Positions 29,812 through 38,028 of a stretch of 64,000 nt of DNA are shown piece by piece. Numbering within the stretch: the stretch's first letter is position 1; each line of letters opens with the position of its first letter. The notes beneath the pieces were generated by a model. That model was not told where the DNA came from. It was given only the letters and a program-made list of their open reading frames with translations, and made no database searches. Made by a program: the position numbers and the translations under genes. Origin of the DNA: Pseudomonas sp. (lineage in GTDB: Bacteria > Pseudomonadota > Gammaproteobacteria > Pseudomonadales > Pseudomonadaceae); the NCBI RefSeq assembly GCF_017744435.1, contig NZ_JAGIBG010000007.1, forward strand, positions 1 to 64,000. The letters run 5' to 3'.

Positions 29812-32800
29812 CTATTGTGCGGGAGCCGCCAACCAGTCGAGTGGGGCGCTTGAGATGATCCATGACTTGATGCCACCTCGGTACCAGAACACATTGTGAT
29901 ATCCGAGCTGGATGGCCCTGAGCGCGCTGTTGTAGCTCATCCAGCAACTGCTGTTGTGGCAATAGAAAACGAGCTCTGCAGCCTTGTTGCCGTGCGTGAG
30001 CCTGCTCAAGTCTGTGCTGAATCGTTGCTGGACTGCATCGCTGAAATCACCTCCTTCAGCCGAATAGCTCAGGTCTATGGCAGTTGGGATGCCGGTTTGC
30101 GTGCGAATCGAGGAGATCACAACAGGTGGGTTGGGCCCATTGAGTTTGCCTGACAGCTCTTTTGTTCCAATGACATTCCCGCCAGGGATGGACGCAGGAG
30201 TGTCGCCACCGTAGTTGGGGCCGGCATGCAGGGAGGAGGTTGGTACGGCGTCAGACTCCGGGAAGTCCGAATCCTGCAGCGCGTCCAGGTCTGCTGAATA
30301 GGTGTAACGGAAAAAGTCGTTAAATGCCTTTCCGCTTTCGGTCAGGTTCATGAACTTCCGAGAAACATTGATTACACGGTTGCGCTCATCCACCTCGAAC
30401 AAGTCGCCGCCCACAACAATAGCATTAAGCTTGGGCATGACCATTGTGTCGTCACGTTTAGCGAGCGACTTGAGGTCAATTTTCTGGAGGTAACTCAACG
30501 TCCAACTGCTCTCCTGAAGAATGGCTTTGTCGCATTCTGTAATGCAGGACTCGCGAGCCTGCTCCACGCTCCTGATGAAATCGTATGTTTCGTCGAAGTC
30601 CTTCTTCCAAAAGCCTAATTTACTTGGAGTGTCCGCGTACGGGCTTTTTTCTGGAGAGCGCCCTGCGGCGCTGCGGGCGGTCTTTATCATTTCCAGGCTT
30701 AATGAGCCCGTGTCGCTGTATAAGCTTTCAACCTGCTCCCTGAATGCTCGCGCAACTGTGGAGACGCCTGGGTTGGATACCCTTTCATTCTTGAAGTACT
30801 TTTGCGATGTTAAAAAAGATTCGTTTTCTTTCAGAAGAGGGGCCATTGTATCCTTGTATTTTTCATACATCAGCGCCTTGAATCTTTGGCTTTGAAATAG
30901 TAGCTTTTGTGAACTGCCTTGGTATCCCGTTTCAATGGAGTCGTTTATCCCCATAACCTCGAACCGGTTCTTTTCGGGATTCCAAACCAGTAGCGGCCCG
31001 CCTGAGTCGCCAAACCACGTGTGGCAAGCGTGCGAGAAGACAATATTTTGTTGTTCCGCCGAGTATTCGTGACTGCCGAGTTCCAAAGCGCAAGTCTTTA
31101 TGGAGGGCGCGGCGAAACCTACGCGCTTCATCGAGACTTTTTCCAAGTCACCTGGATAACCAATGCTTGCGATAGCAAGGTGGCTGTAATTTGAGAGCTC
31201 AAGGTCGTCCGCAAACTCCAGTGGAGTGACTGGCAGTTTTGGGGGGTGCTCCAGGTGGATGATCGCCCAGTCATCATTCCCCTTTTTGGTTCGCTTGATG
31301 ATGGTGGCGGGTATGACTTCCTTGGTCGTGGCGGATCGCTCAATGATCACGCTAATTGCATCATGGTCGCTTTTGAAGCAGTGCCCAGCTGTTGCAACAA
31401 GGCTTGAACTGAGGACAAATGCGCCACTGCACGTATTGTCTCCAATTTTTATATGCACCAGGGCGTCATAAGGTTGGATGTCCAGTTTCGTGATGAATTG
31501 GCGATCCTCCTGTATCGCTATGTCCTTCCAGGTTGAAGGGACGGGGATGAGCCCTTCGGCAGGTAAAGGCAGGGCAGGGCTTTCGTCGAGAGAAGCCAAT
31601 GCAGATTTTTTTACGAAACCGACAATGCTGTACAAATACTGTCGATTCGGACGATAGGTTCTCTTGTTGTCGAGGAAGTCTTCGACAGCGTCGCTGTCAA
31701 TTATCTTGTAGTAACTAAATTCATCAGGGTAGCGCCGTCGGCTGACCGCGATCACGCCGAGCCACCCCTTTTCCTCTGCTTCAGAAGCGTAAACCAAGCG
31801 TAGGCTGCCGATGTCATGCAGAATGGGTGAGTCTGCATCGGGTTTTGCATGTACCTGAACGACTCCCAAACTCAAATATCTGGTGCCTGGTGCGTGCCGG
31901 AAGCCCCATGGGATGTCCGAGCCGTGGTCGATGTTATCAAACAGGACTGTGCCGCCATATTTTTGATTGTTCGGCGTGCCGTCGGGGCTTTTGAGGGCTG
32001 CTGCGATCTCTGCCCAGTGCTGTTTTGCAGCCATGTCCTCGCTGTGCTCGACCAGGCGCCATGTTCTCTTAATATTCCCAGCATCAGCAGCCTTTTCGTA
32101 CCATGGGAAGGCTTCATCATGGAATTTATTTTTCAGGCACGTTTCGTAATAAATATCCCCAATGTAGAGCATGGCATCGGTATCGCCTGACGACGCCTTG
32201 GATAGAAGGGTTTCAAGGTTGTGGGCAGACTCTACCCATTTTCTTGCCTTGTTTGGATTTTCCGGTATGCCTGTATTGTCGATGTATAAGCAGCCGTAGA
32301 CCTCGCGAGCTTTGCTGGAGGCTGCATTATTCTTCAATCCCTCGGACAGCCACTTCTCGATCTTTTCATTTTTAAATTTCAGTAGTGGTGAGTCTTTAAA
32401 CATGCTCGGGTAAGCGGGGTCGAAGTCCACGAACGCAAGTCCGAGTTTCTCTGCTGCTTTGGCGTCACCACGATTTGCTGCTGCTTGGGTGGCAATCAGG
32501 TTTTTCTCCATCTCCCACCAGTACACCGCATTTTCGAAATCGGCAGGTACATCACCGCTGCCTTTTGCATAGACCGCCTGCAGTTCTTTCGCTGCCAAGG
32601 TTCGCAGATCTGGATCCTCTGACGCCTTGGAAAGAAGCTCTACGGCGCGTGCGGCGTCGAGCTTCACCTCTTTGGCGTTCTTCTCACCCTTTAGTCGATG
32701 CAGATAGGCCAGGCCGAGGATATACGCTGATCGGGTGTTTCCCTGCATCTGCGCTTTAGTCAGCCACTGCATTGCTTGCTCGGTGTCGACTACCCCCGTT

Positions 32801-33003
32801 TTACCCGTAATCAGGATGTATCCAGCCTGGGCCTGGGCCTCGACGTCACCTTGCTGCGCAAGTGGGAGGTATTGCTCCAAGGCAGCGTCAAAATTGCCTT
32901 CATCGAACGCTTTTGCTGCCTCGTCCATGCCTGCGCTCACCGGCAACGCGGTGATGGTAAGTGCAAGCAGCAGAATGCGTGGCAGTCGTGGCATGTCACT
33001 CAA
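29812..33003 (-). CDS. Secreted Sel1-repeat / trypsin-like protease / rhodanese multidomain protein
   Basis: 1063-residue exported protein. Signal peptide about 1-25 (RILLLALTITALPVSAG). Residues about 26-330 are TPR-like Sel1 repeats (AAKAFDEGNFDAALEQYLPL, GDVEAQAQAGYI). Residues about 375-465 look SH3-like. Residues about 500-730 are a chymotrypsin-fold protease with the full triad: His541 in ATAGHCF, Asp577/578 in DDWAIIHL, Ser667 in GDSGGPL. Residues about 960-1055 are a rhodanese-like domain with Cys1015 and Cys1020 (CHNSSCW) and YRGGIKSW. The TTG at 33003 is preferred because AGAGG lies 8 bases upstream; ATG 32994 has no such site. Codon use is more AT-rich than its neighbours, suggesting transfer. 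The function is unknown; envelope protein quality control or effector processing is conceivable. Confidence 0.82.
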   Translation of the reverse strand: MSDMPRLPRILLLALTITALPVSAGMDEAAKAFDEGNFDAALEQYLPLAQQGDVEAQAQAGYILITGKTGVVDTEQAMQWLTKAQMQGNTRSAYILGLAYLHRLKGEKNAKEVKLDAARAVELLSKASEDPDLRTLAAKELQAVYAKGSGDVPADFENAVYWWEMEKNLIATQAAANRGDAKAAEKLGLAFVDFDPAYPSMFKDSPLLKFKNEKIEKWLSEGLKNNAASSKAREVYGCLYIDNTGIPENPNKARKWVESAHNLETLLSKASSGDTDAMLYIGDIYYETCLKNKFHDEAFPWYEKAADAGNIKRTWRLVEHSEDMAAKQHWAEIAAALKSPDGTPNNQKYGGTVLFDNIDHGSDIPWGFRHAPGTRYLSLGVVQVHAKPDADSPILHDIGSLRLVYASEAEEKGWLGVIAVSRRRYPDEFSYYKIIDSDAVEDFLDNKRTYRPNRQYLYSIVGFVKKSALASLDESPALPLPAEGLIPVPSTWKDIAIQEDRQFITKLDIQPYDALVHIKIGDNTCSGAFVLSSSLVATAGHCFKSDHDAISVIIERSATTKEVIPATIIKRTKKGNDDWAIIHLEHPPKLPVTPLEFADDLELSNYSHLAIASIGYPGDLEKVSMKRVGFAAPSIKTCALELGSHEYSAEQQNIVFSHACHTWFGDSGGPLLVWNPEKNRFEVMGINDSIETGYQGSSQKLLFQSQRFKALMYEKYKDTMAPLLKENESFLTSQKYFKNERVSNPGVSTVARAFREQVESLYSDTGSLSLEMIKTARSAAGRSPEKSPYADTPSKLGFWKKDFDETYDFIRSVEQARESCITECDKAILQESSWTLSYLQKIDLKSLAKRDDTMVMPKLNAIVVGGDLFEVDERNRVINVSRKFMNLTESGKAFNDFFRYTYSADLDALQDSDFPESDAVPTSSLHAGPNYGGDTPASIPGGNVIGTKELSGKLNGPNPPVVISSIRTQTGIPTAIDLSYSAEGGDFSDAVQQRFSTDLSRLTHGNKAAELVFYCHNSSCWMSYNSALRAIQLGYHNVFWYRGGIKSWIISSAPLDWLAAPAQ

Positions 33004-33337
33004 TTGCTCAACCTCTGCGCGTCAGTGATCAGGCCTGCTGCAGCTGCGAGGAAGCAGCCCGGCAGTCATCCTCGGCGCGCCGACTGCAGAGGATCGAGGT
33101 GGTTACGTCAAGCCACCTGGTCGATCAAAGCTTCGCCCTGAGTGGAGTTTAGTTGAGGCTATTGGGAGTCATGCAGCGTTTGCTGTGCGAAGGGGATCGT
33201 TACAGCGTTGGTTCCTAGCGCTGATCAGCGATCGAATAGCGCAGCTATTCATCTGTAACATGCGATAAGCCGTGATTATTAATCCTTAGATTTAACTTGA
33301 AATATTACCTGGCAAGGAACAAAATCCCCACGTAAAT
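33004..33337. other. AT-rich divergent gap upstream of KfrA-like gene
   Basis: No gene seen. The left half continues the GC-poorer patch of the neighbouring large gene. The right half (about 33240-33337) is AT-rich (GATTATTAATCCTTAGATTT) and should hold promoters for both divergent genes. Confidence 0.5.
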
Positions 33338-33355
33338 ACATGGTACGTATCATGT
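33338..33355. promoter_or_regulatory. Candidate KfrA operator palindrome
   Basis: ACATGGTACGTATCATGT reads the same on both strands at 16 of 18 positions. It lies 22 bases upstream of the ATG of the KfrA-like gene, overlapping its likely promoter. The 10-base core GGTACGTATC recurs inside the gene at 33463-33472. Plasmid KfrA proteins are known autorepressors, so self-control is likely. Confidence 0.65.
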
Positions 33356-33376
33356 TATGAAATCGTAGGAGCAGAC

Positions 33377-34357
33377 ATGGCCCGGGGCGGTATCAACAAG
33401 GCGGTAGTGCAGCAGGCGCGGCAGGTGCTGATCGCCCGGGGCGAGTACCCCAGCATCGATGCGGTACGTATCGAGTTGGGTAATACAGGATCGAAGACCA
33501 CCATCCATCGCTACCTGAAAGAACTTGAAGGACCCAAGCCTGTAGCACTGCAGGGGCAGGCTGCGCTGAGCGATTCACTGACCCGGCTGGTATCGCAATT
33601 GGCCGCCCAGGTGCAGGAAGAAGGTGACGCCCGCGTCGAGCAGGCCGAAGCCGCGTTCAACGAACAGTGCGAGCAGCTGGAGGCGAAGTTGCAGTTGGCG
33701 CAGCAGGCGCTAGCCGCCGCGCACCAGCAACAGCAGATCCAGGCTGCTGCGCTGGCTGCCGAGTCGGAGCGTCTGGTGACTGCACAGAACTCGCTTCAGG
33801 CCGAACAGTTGCGCAGCGCCAGCCTCAATCAGTCGCTTGGCGAACTGCAGGTGCGCCTGACCGACAAGGAAGAGCAAGTACGCTCGCTGGAGGACAAGCA
33901 CCGCCATGCCCGTGAAGCGCTGGAGCATTACCGCAGCGCCAGCCGCGAGCAACGCGAGCAGGAACAGCGCCGCCACGAAGCGCAGACCCAGCAGTTGCAA
34001 GTGGAGCTGCGCCAGTTGCAGCAAGGCATGATCGTCAAGCAGGACGAACTGACCCGCCTGCACCGCGACAACGAACGGATGCTCGGCGAACACCGCCAGG
34101 CCAACAGCGAATGCAAGGTCAAGGACGAACTGCTCGAGCAGCGCGACGCGCAGATCCAGGGCTTGCGGACAATCCTCGCGCAAGCGCAAGGCGCCAGTGA
34201 TGAAATGCGCCGGCAACTGCAGGTACAAACCCAAAGCCTGGAAGACAACCGCGCTATCAGCACGGAGCAGGGCAGGCAGTTGCAGTATCTACAGGATGAA
34301 CTGCGCAAGCGCGGTGAAGCGCTCGCTGCCTGCCTGGCTCAGAAACAGCCGGGTTAG
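33377..34357 (+). CDS. KfrA-like DNA-binding coiled-coil protein
   Basis: 326-residue protein. The N-terminal 55 residues match the KfrA helix-turn-helix (NKAVVQQARQVLIARGEYPS, GNTGSKTTIHRYLKELEG). Residues about 60-320 form one long alpha-helical coiled coil, rich in Gln, Glu, Leu and Arg. KfrA of IncP plasmids binds DNA through the N-terminus, oligomerises through the coil and aids segregation; chromosomal copies are less understood. The ATG at 33377 follows TAGGAGC. No parAB or other plasmid genes are close, so a plasmid origin is possible but unproven. Confidence 0.88.
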   Translation: MARGGINKAVVQQARQVLIARGEYPSIDAVRIELGNTGSKTTIHRYLKELEGPKPVALQGQAALSDSLTRLVSQLAAQVQEEGDARVEQAEAAFNEQCEQLEAKLQLAQQALAAAHQQQQIQAAALAAESERLVTAQNSLQAEQLRSASLNQSLGELQVRLTDKEEQVRSLEDKHRHAREALEHYRSASREQREQEQRRHEAQTQQLQVELRQLQQGMIVKQDELTRLHRDNERMLGEHRQANSECKVKDELLEQRDAQIQGLRTILAQAQGASDEMRRQLQVQTQSLEDNRAISTEQGRQLQYLQDELRKRGEALAACLAQKQPG

Positions 34358-34395
34358 TGCCTGCCTGCATTGGCAGCCTTCAGCCTTAGGCAGTG

Positions 34396-34905
34396 TTAAC
34401 CGTGCAGCGGCATGCGCATCGCGCAGCGCCCTGACAACCCATGGGCGCGCTCTGTTGCCAGGATGCCCTGCAACCTGGCCCCGAGGTGCTGTTCATCGAG
34501 CACCTCAAACCCGTACCTCACATAGAAGGGCGCATTCCAGGCCACCTGCGCAAAGGTGGTCAAGGTCAACTCCACAGCACCCCGATGCCGCGCCACGGCA
34601 CATGCCTGGTCCAGCAACTGCCTGCCGATACCTTGCCCCTGCGACTGCAACCATACCGAAAGCTCGTGCACATGCAGTGCCTGGCCTTCCAGGCTCAGGC
34701 ATATAAAGCCCAGGGCTTGACCCTGATCATCCTCGGCCAACCAGCTGCCCTGATCGTCAATGAAGGCCTTGTGCGCCCTTGCGTCCAGCCCCTCGGCCGT
34801 TGCCAGCCAGGCCAGTTCCGGCAGCTGCAAGAACGCTTGTGCGGCTGATTGCTCGACTGCGATCAGCTGGGCGATGTCTGGAAGCAAGGCGGGGCGTATG
34901 GGCAT
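34396..34905 (-). CDS. GNAT-family N-acetyltransferase
   Basis: 169-residue acetyltransferase. The acetyl-CoA loop is visible as LQSQGQGIGRQLLDQACAVA (Q/R-x-x-G-x-G/A motif A, about residue 95), preceded by the beta-4 strand HVHELSVW and followed by FYVRYGFEVLDE, typical of GNAT motif B. The start is ATG 34905 (MPIRPALLPDI), where the fold begins. The acceptor is unknown. It is divergent from the DksA-like gene. Confidence 0.88.
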   Translation of the reverse strand: MPIRPALLPDIAQLIAVEQSAAQAFLQLPELAWLATAEGLDARAHKAFIDDQGSWLAEDDQGQALGFICLSLEGQALHVHELSVWLQSQGQGIGRQLLDQACAVARHRGAVELTLTTFAQVAWNAPFYVRYGFEVLDEQHLGARLQGILATERAHGLSGRCAMRMPLHG

Positions 34906-35015
34906 TGGATGTTCCTCGATGAGCTGGCAATAGTCTGCGGTGACTTGAGCAGGGCTTGCAATGAGCGGGTTATAACGTAACATTCTCGCTTCCCCAGCTA
35001 CGCGAGACTGCCTTG

Positions 35016-35423
35016 ATGACTGAAGAAGAACTGCTGCGCCAGGCGCCCGCAGCCTACATGAACGAGGTTCAACAGCAATTTTTCCGCACGCTGTTGCTTG
35101 GTCAGCGTAGCGACCTGCAAGCCCGTATCGATGTCGAGTTCCAGGCCCTGCGCGAGCAGGAAGTGCACAGCGACCCGGCCGACATCGGCAGCGCCGAGGA
35201 AGAACGACAGTGGCGGCTGCGCTCGCTGGAGCGGGAAAAAAAGCTGCTGGACAAGATCGACCAGGCGCTGGAGCGCCTGGCCCGGGGTGAATATGGCTGG
35301 TGCCAGGAAACCGGTGAGCCGATTGGCCTGCGCCGCCTGCTGCTGCGCCCCACGGCAACGCTGTGCATCGAAGCCAAGGAGCGCCAGGAGCAAAAGGAGC
35401 GGCACCTGCGCGAAGAGCGTTAG
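35016..35423 (+). CDS. dksA2: DksA-family RNA polymerase regulator, two-Cys (DksA2-like)
   Basis: 135-residue DksA/TraR protein with a coiled coil (about 15-95) and a degenerate zinc finger. Of four zinc cysteines only the first and third remain: Cys96-Q-E-Thr99 and Cys117-I-E-Ala120. The C-T-C-A pattern equals P. aeruginosa DksA2, which works without zinc and replaces DksA under zinc starvation, with Zur control. The tip retains DPAD. DksA2 (about 134 residues) matches in length; main DksA is longer with four Cys. ATG 35016 directly follows a TTG. No Zur box was recognised upstream. It overlaps the mgtC-like gene by 4 bases, tail to tail. Confidence 0.85.
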   Translation: MTEEELLRQAPAAYMNEVQQQFFRTLLLGQRSDLQARIDVEFQALREQEVHSDPADIGSAEEERQWRLRSLEREKKLLDKIDQALERLARGEYGWCQETGEPIGLRRLLLRPTATLCIEAKERQEQKERHLREER

Positions 35424-36133
35424 TCCGCTGCCAGTGCCTGTGCCTGCAATTGCCAGCGTACCGAGCTGACACCTTTCTCCAGGCTCACCCGGCCTACCAG
35501 CCGCTCCAGTTGCGCCGGCGCCTGCGGGTTGCCGAGCAGCTCTGCACGCACTTCCAGGCGGGCCGGGTTGGCCAGGTCTTCGCTGTGCAGCGACTGCAGG
35601 CGCAACTGTGGGTCGCCCAGGCTATGCAGCATCAGGCTGCGCACCTGGATCTCATCTTCGGCGCGACAGACGATGCGCACCTCGAAACGTTGTTCGACCT
35701 CGCTGGCTGGCAACACCTCCTGGCGGTCGAGACGCTGGGCGATATCGCGCAGCAGGATATTGGCACACAGCACCATCAGGCTGCCGATCGCAGCCTCGAG
35801 CAGCAGCCCGAGGCTGCACAATACACCAACGGCCGCAGTGCACCAGAGCGTGGCGGCGGTGTTCAGGCCACGCACATTGAAGCCGTCGCGCATGATGACC
35901 CCGCCACCCAGAAACCCGATACCCGACACCACGTAAGCGGCCACCCGCGAGGCATCGTTGGGTGCCATGCCAGGTACCGCCTGGGTCATCAGCACGAAAA
36001 GGCAGGCACCGGTGCTGACCAGTGCGTTGGTGCGCAGCCCTGTCAGGCGCTGACGCAGTTGGCGCTCGGCACCGATCAGGGCGCCGAGCAGCAGGGCAAT
36101 GCCGACGCGCAGCAGAAAGACTTTCCAATCCAT
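35420..36133 (-). CDS. MgtC/SapB-family inner-membrane protein
   Basis: 237-residue membrane protein. The first ~130 residues hold four to five helices with the family signature LLGALIGAERQLRQRLTGLRT and GIGFLGGGVIMRDG. The C-terminal ~90 residues form a soluble ACT-like domain (RFEVRIVCRAEDE). MgtC proteins support growth in low magnesium and, in pathogens, survival in macrophages by inhibiting the F-type ATPase. ATG 36133 (MDWKVFLLRVGI) is the natural start. Plain MgtC/SapB homologs without MgtB are common in environmental Pseudomonas, and none is seen here. Confidence 0.88.
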   Translation of the reverse strand: MDWKVFLLRVGIALLLGALIGAERQLRQRLTGLRTNALVSTGACLFVLMTQAVPGMAPNDASRVAAYVVSGIGFLGGGVIMRDGFNVRGLNTAATLWCTAAVGVLCSLGLLLEAAIGSLMVLCANILLRDIAQRLDRQEVLPASEVEQRFEVRIVCRAEDEIQVRSLMLHSLGDPQLRLQSLHSEDLANPARLEVRAELLGNPQAPAQLERLVGRVSLEKGVSSVRWQLQAQALAAD

Positions 36134-36518
36134 AGCAAACCTCTTCCACGGGCACACGCCCGCACGGTTGAATAACCAGAAAATGCGCAGGACCACGAAA
36201 GGGAAGAGGGGGGGAAAGCCTTCAAAGGCTGGAGAATTCCACCGCCTGGCCAATGGCGAGACAGTGGCAGGAAGCTGCCGGACTAGCTCGCCGTGTGGGC
36301 CTGTCGCAAGCGACTGGGGCTACTGTCCAAAGCAGGACTCCTGTTCAAGGATGCGAAATTGCGTCGCGGACCTTACGCCGCCGTCCACACGGGGTCAAGG
36401 GCAGAAACATGACAAGGGATTCATCAGGAAAAGCCCTACAGCCGGTCACACCTGCATGGAAATAAGCCTGGGTAATCGGTACCCTTGCGCCATTCTCCGC
36501 CATACCCCGGACCGTTAC
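36134..36518. other. 385-base divergent gap between mgtC-like and crtZ-like genes
   Basis: No convincing gene. Reading frames crossing it lack ribosome sites. The length upstream of the MgtC-type gene would permit a leader RNA, but I could not recognise an M-box or other known metal-sensing fold. Confidence 0.4.
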
Positions 36519-36992
36519 ATGCTGTTCAATCTCGCCGTGCTGCTCGGCACCCTGGTGGCCATGGAAGGTGTCGGCACGCTGGCTCACAAGTACATCATGC
36601 ATGGCTGGGGCTGGTGGCTGCACCGTTCACACCACGAGCCGCAGCTGGGCATGCTGGAAACCAACGACCTGTACCTGGTGGCCCTGGGGCTGATCGCCAC
36701 GGCGCTGATCGCCCTGGGCAAGGCCGGCCATGCGCCCTTGCAGTGGGTAGGCGCTGGCGTGGCCGGGTATGGGGTGCTGTATGTGCTGGCCCACGACGGC
36801 TTCTTTCACCGGCACTGGCCGCGCAAGCCGCGGCCGGTCAACCGCTACCTCAAGCGCCTGCACCGTGCCCATCAGTTGCACCACGCCGTGAAGGGGCGCA
36901 CGGGCAGCGTATCGTTCGGCTTTTTCTATGCGCCGCCGCTGAAGGTGCTCAAGCGCCAGCTGCAGGCGCGGGTGCCACGCGACCGCGGCTGA
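36519..36992 (+). CDS. crtZ: CrtZ-like beta-carotene hydroxylase / fatty acid hydroxylase superfamily
   Basis: 157-residue membrane di-iron protein. The histidine clusters match CrtZ: HKYIMHGWGWWLHRSHHE (HxxxxH and HxxHH, about 24-41), HDGFFHRH (about 93-100) and HRAHQLHHAV (about 115-124). CrtZ hydroxylates beta-carotene to zeaxanthin. No other carotenoid gene is near, so the true substrate may differ. I chose ATG 36519 at the first helix; its ribosome site is poor and upstream frames are unconvincing. Its end overlaps the convergent BASS transporter by 44 bases. Confidence 0.8.
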   Translation: MLFNLAVLLGTLVAMEGVGTLAHKYIMHGWGWWLHRSHHEPQLGMLETNDLYLVALGLIATALIALGKAGHAPLQWVGAGVAGYGVLYVLAHDGFFHRHWPRKPRPVNRYLKRLHRAHQLHHAVKGRTGSVSFGFFYAPPLKVLKRQLQARVPRDRG

Positions 36993-37836
36993 CCCACCAG
37001 CCAAACCCTGCTGCGGTGAAGAACATGATCAGGCTGTACAGCGCGGCTGGTACGGCCATGGTGGCGTTGTTCAGCAGCGATGGGCTCAGCGCCAGGGCGA
37101 TGGCCAAGGTCCCGTTGTGGATGCCGATTTCCATGCCGATGGCGATGGCCTGGCGCTTGGGAATGCTCAGCAGGCGCGGTACCCAGTAGCCGAGCGTCAG
37201 GCTGATCAGGTTGAACAGCAAGGCTGCCAGGCCCACCACCGGGGCATATTCGACGACGGTCTGCCAGTCCTTGGCCAACGCCAGCACGATGGTGAATGCC
37301 AGGAACAGCGCTGCCACCAGTTTCATCGGTTTTTCCATGCGTGCGGCAAATCGCGGTGCCCAATGGCGGATCAGCATGCCCAGGGCCACCGGCAGCAGGA
37401 CGATGGCGAACACCTGCATGACCTTGGCGAATTGCAGTGGAATTGCCTGGTCCGACGTCATGAACCAGGCCAGCGACAGGTTCACCAGCAGCGGCATGGT
37501 CAGGATCGCGATCAGCGAATTGACCGCCGTCAGGGTGATGTTCAGCGCCACATCACCATGGGCGAGGTGGCTGAACAGGTTGGCCGTGGTGCCGCCCGGG
37601 GACGCGGCCAGCAGCATCAGGCCGACCGCCAGCGCCGATTCCAGGCCAAAGCCATTGGCGATCAGGAAGCACACCAGCGGCAACAGCAGAATCTGGCAGC
37701 ACAGGCCAACCACCACCGGTTTCGGGTATTTCACCACGCGGGCGAAGTCGGCCAGCGTCAGGGACAAGCCGAGGCCGAGCATGATGATGCCCAGCGCCAG
37801 GGGGAGGAACGCAGTCAACAAGGGTGAGGCGGTCAT
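36949..37836 (-). CDS. Bile acid:sodium symporter (BASS) family transporter
   Basis: 295-residue membrane protein with about 9-10 helices. Characteristic segments are LGLGLSLTLADFARVVKYPK, LMLLAASPGGTTANLFSHLA (the sodium-binding ASPGG region) and EIGIHNGTLAIALALS (the second crossover motif). BASS carriers move organic anions such as pantoate, pyruvate or bile acids with sodium; the cargo here is unknown. ATG 37836 (MTASPLLTAF) is chosen over a TTG six codons upstream. Confidence 0.9.
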   Translation of the reverse strand: MTASPLLTAFLPLALGIIMLGLGLSLTLADFARVVKYPKPVVVGLCCQILLLPLVCFLIANGFGLESALAVGLMLLAASPGGTTANLFSHLAHGDVALNITLTAVNSLIAILTMPLLVNLSLAWFMTSDQAIPLQFAKVMQVFAIVLLPVALGMLIRHWAPRFAARMEKPMKLVAALFLAFTIVLALAKDWQTVVEYAPVVGLAALLFNLISLTLGYWVPRLLSIPKRQAIAIGMEIGIHNGTLAIALALSPSLLNNATMAVPAALYSLIMFFTAAGFGWWVSRGRVAPAPAAGA

Positions 37837-38028
37837 GGGCAGGCACTCGGGCAAGGGATGCAGGCAGTCTAGGCCGGCCTTGCGGGCTGGCTAATCGCAA
37901 TGCGCCAGTACTTGGTAACCGTTTGTTACCGGATAACCGGCAGACCTTGGCTCACAGCGTCTCCCTGCCGCGTTGCGATAGACGCCCCGGCGCAGTAGCA
38001 TTCCGCTTTTGCCGAGGATTAGTCTGTC

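Noticed and set aside
36134..36518. Mg-sensing leader RNA upstream of the MgtC-family gene
   Set aside because: No recognisable M-box or other known motif in the gap; proposing one would be guesswork.
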